DNA from: Xanthomonas fragariae
GTDB lineage: Bacteria > Pseudomonadota > Gammaproteobacteria > Xanthomonadales > Xanthomonadaceae
NCBI RefSeq assembly: GCF_900183975.1
Contig: NZ_LT853882.1
Span: 248,001-312,000, forward strand
Length of the DNA stretch: 64,000 nt
Direction of reading: 5' to 3'
The notes under the pieces are model-generated. The model saw nothing but the letters and a program-made list of their open reading frames with translations, was not told the DNA's origin and did not search any database. A program made the translations under genes and the position numbers. Below are positions 62,300 to 64,000 of this stretch, piece by piece. The first letter of the stretch is position 1. Each line of letters begins with the position of its first letter.

Positions 62300-63455
62300 G
62301 GAAGGTCTGAACAACGCACCAGACCTCTAAAATTCGAGCCTGCTGCGTGCCAATAGCGCACAGAGTTGATGCGTACGATACGATTTCTACGGTTTCTTGC
62401 GGCGTTGGCTGGCGCCAGGCAGCATTATCCCCTGGCCGGCAGCAACTGCCGGCGCACCATCCACAGATTGGATAGTGCGAACAGGGTCAGCACATGCGCG
62501 GTGTTCTTGGCCAAGCCGCGATAGCGGACCTTGGTGTAGCCAAACTGGCGTTTGATCACGCGGAATGGATGCTCCACCTTCGCACGCACACTTGCTTTGA
62601 AGTATTCCCAACGTTCTTCCTGGCGGCGCTCGCGTTTGTTGCCAATGGCTTGAATCGTCGAACGCTTGGCGGCAATGAAAAAACCAGCCTTGCAGGTCTG
62701 CAGTTCTTCGCGTTTGTCCGCACCGGTGTAGCCGCTGTCGCCGAACACACTGTCTTCTTTGCCGTGCAGCAATGCGTGGGTCACCGTGACATCGGCCACA
62801 TTGGCAGCCGTACAACGGACGTGGTGCACCAGCCCGGAAAACTCATCCACGCCGATGGGTGCCTTCATCCCGAAATACCACTGATTGCCTTTCTTGGTCT
62901 GATGCATTTCAGGGTCGCGCGCGCGGTCGGTGTTCTTGGTCGAACTGGGCGCAGCGATCAGGGTTGCATCGACGATCGTGCCGGACCGCAGGCTCTGACC
63001 CTTGCGCACCAGATCCGCGTTGACGGCCTCCAGCATCCGCGCTGCAAGGCCATGGGTTTCCAGCAAGCGGCGAAAGTTGAGAATCGTGGTCTCGTCGGGA
63101 ACATTGTCCAAACCGCCGAGCCGGGCAAAACGGCGCAAGGTCGGGATCTGGTGCAACGCTTCTTCCATCGCCGGATCGCTCAACGCATACCACTGCTGCA
63201 GCAAATGAATCCGCAACATCGTCGCCAGTGCGTACGGCTGTCGACCAGGCCGCCCCGACACCGGATAGTGCGGCGCGATCAGTCCGAGCAAATGCCTCCA
63301 CGGAACCACCTGCTCCATCTCGGCCAGGAAGATCTCGCGGCGAGTCTGCTTGCGCTTGCCCAAACCTTCAGCGTCACCGAACGTCAGTTGCATGGATGAC
63401 TCCTCAACGTAGGTGTGTAGTGTCGCGCATTTGAAGTGCGTTGTTCAGAGGTTCC
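62300..63455. mobile_element. Complete IS5-family insertion sequence with 4-bp CTAA target duplication
   Basis: 1156 bp. The left end GGAAGGTCTGAACAACGCAC (62300-62319) and the right end, read on the minus strand as GGAACCTCTGAACAACGCAC (63455 back), form imperfect terminal inverted repeats (18 of 20 identical). The flanking CTAA at 62296-62299 and 63456-63459 is a direct target duplication of the YTAR type used by IS5-group elements. One transposase gene fills the interior on the minus strand. Insertion is next to an IS1595-type remnant. Confidence 0.92.
62425..63393 (-). CDS. IS5-family DDE transposase
   Basis: 322 residues, complete frame. DDE catalytic residues can be placed at VDATLIAAPSSTKN (Asp), FGDSGYTGADKREE (Asp) and ASVRAKVEHPFRVIKRQFG (Glu, in the typical E-x6-K/R setting). 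N-terminal helix-turn-helix region with MEEALHQIPTLRRFARL. In the GMKAPIGVD segment a Pro (codon CCC) replaces the His usually seen in MKAHIGVD of this family, so activity may be affected; the rest is intact. Encoded by the complete element at 62300-63455. Confidence 0.93.
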   Translation of the reverse strand: MQLTFGDAEGLGKRKQTRREIFLAEMEQVVPWRHLLGLIAPHYPVSGRPGRQPYALATMLRIHLLQQWYALSDPAMEEALHQIPTLRRFARLGGLDNVPDETTILNFRRLLETHGLAARMLEAVNADLVRKGQSLRSGTIVDATLIAAPSSTKNTDRARDPEMHQTKKGNQWYFGMKAPIGVDEFSGLVHHVRCTAANVADVTVTHALLHGKEDSVFGDSGYTGADKREELQTCKAGFFIAAKRSTIQAIGNKRERRQEERWEYFKASVRAKVEHPFRVIKRQFGYTKVRYRGLAKNTAHVLTLFALSNLWMVRRQLLPARG

Positions 63456-63658
63456 CTAATCTCAAACCTGCAATCAGTGGCGTGCCTGAGGCCATCGCGC
63501 AAGGCAAACACGCAAGAGATTCTCTGGCCCAAGTCTCCTATCGTTTCGATCGCAGATTCTGCTTGCGCGCGATGCTGCCGCGACTTGCCATGGCCATGCT
63601 GCAATCCAAACCATGTACTGAGCCAGGTCTACGCGCAGCGAGTAATTTCTATAGCTGA
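63456..63658 (+). pseudogene. 3' remnant of an IS1595-family transposase
   Basis: In the plus frame from 63458, NLKPAISGVPEAIAQGKHAR, then SLAQVSYRFDRRFCLRAMLP and RLAMAMLQSKPCTEPGLRAA resemble the C-terminal part of IS1595-type transposases (NLK, then F-x-YRFNRRF-L pattern). It begins right at the IS5 target site. Sequence 62109-62299 on the other side would join this frame after removal of the IS5 element but does not itself look transposase-like. Fragment only; no inverted repeat found. Confidence 0.6.
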
Positions 63659-63779
63659 GAGTCAGGGCTAATCAGGAAGAATTTTGCTCAAACGCGCCGA
63701 TTGTCCATGCATGAAAATCATGTGCTTACGCATCGCGGCGATCGCCTCGGTTGTTGATCGAAGGCTCATGGGAGAGTTG

Positions 63780-64000
63780 TTAAGAGCTTGCTTGATGCTG
63801 CTCCGATTGCGGCCCAGGATGCTGCTTCTCGCTCTGTCCGTCCTCGCCTGCATCGCCTTGCAGCTGCGGTACTGCTTCCCTGTGCATCTGGCCATGATTC
63901 GGCACTTCCGGGCGGTTTTCCATCATCAGCGACAGCGCGGCCTTGGCCATCAAATGCGCGCTGATCGGTGCAGTGATGAACAAAAATACGGTAATCAGCA
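63780..64000 (-). CDS. Monovalent cation/proton antiporter subunit G (MnhG/PhaG type), 3' part
   Basis: The frame is open from the right window edge to TAA 63780-63782. TVFLFITAPISAHLMAKAAL is the strongly conserved last membrane helix of MnhG/PhaG (TAPISAHxMxRAA). It is followed by a hydrophilic Gln/His/Glu-rich tail (NRPEVPNHGQMHREAV onwards) of about 50 residues, longer than usual. A small membrane subunit of a multi-subunit Na+ or K+/H+ antiporter, whose other genes would lie to the right. Partial gene. Confidence 0.82.
   Translation of the reverse strand, partial: LITVFLFITAPISAHLMAKAALSLMMENRPEVPNHGQMHREAVPQLQGDAGEDGQSEKQHPGPQSEQHQASS

Overview
The window is a chromosomal stretch of a GC-rich gammaproteobacterium, almost certainly Xanthomonas or a very close relative. 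The basis is gene content and order: coaBC-dut-algC; the aa3 cytochrome oxidase cluster with ctaG, surf1, ctaA and ctaB; tsaD-rpsU-yqeY; a GTG or TTG start on several housekeeping genes; and heptameric GGGAATN-type intergenic tracts of the kind seen in Xanthomonas. The species is not resolved. The number of decayed genes next to a single IS element suggests a lineage undergoing genome erosion, but that is inference.

Layout. 1-3.1 kb: four consecutive broken genes (LysR regulator, carboxymuconolactone decarboxylase-like protein, tautomerase, acyltransferase 3). 3.4-8.0 kb (minus): SDR dehydrogenase, SPOR protein, argS, radC. 8.1-12.2 kb (plus): coaBC-dut-algC, where AlgC carries a membrane-anchored N-terminal region. 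12.3-12.9 kb: a RAYT-like protein that has lost its catalytic residues. 13.1-15.4 kb (minus): glycosyltransferase 2, a LAB_N membrane protein and a nucleotide-sugar epimerase. 15.4-16.2 kb: remnants of a suppressor-of-fused-like gene and a helix-hairpin-helix gene. 16.2-19.4 kb (minus): parA-parB, a secreted hypothetical protein, pyrE. 19.5-25.2 kb: xthA-type nuclease, then a peptidoglycan-recycling group (ampG-like, anmK, M23 endopeptidase). 25.4-29.9 kb: tyrS and putA. 30.2-38.7 kb: the aa3-type cytochrome c oxidase locus with its copper and heme A assembly genes. 38.9-45.1 kb (minus): thioredoxin-type lipoprotein pseudogene, bile-acid-symporter-family transporter, dnaG, YihY/BrkB protein, yqeY, rpsU. 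45.3-50.7 kb: tsaD, folB, a GH3 glucosidase preceded by a LacI-type operator, and a PQQ sugar dehydrogenase. 50.8-59.2 kb: a murein-peptide catabolism locus (amino-acid permease, L,D-transpeptidase-fold enzyme, dipeptide epimerase, NlpC/P60 peptidase, divergent lipoprotein amidase and D-Ala-D-Ala dipeptidase). 59.3-62.1 kb: small zinc-ribbon, membrane and EF-hand proteins and a HAD hydrolase. 62.3-63.5 kb: a complete IS5-family element with a CTAA target duplication, inserted next to an IS1595-type transposase remnant. The right edge holds the 3' end of a Na+/H+ antiporter subunit G gene.

Functionally the window is mostly core: translation (argS, tyrS, rpsU, tsaD), replication and segregation (dnaG, parAB), cofactors (coaBC, folB), nucleotides (dut, pyrE), respiration, and cell-wall turnover at two places. 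I found no CRISPR array, secretion system, phage or obvious defence island. The most unusual items are the dead RAYT-like protein, the clustered gene decay, the murein-peptide locus with its repeat-bearing intergenic regions, and several small structured elements between genes.
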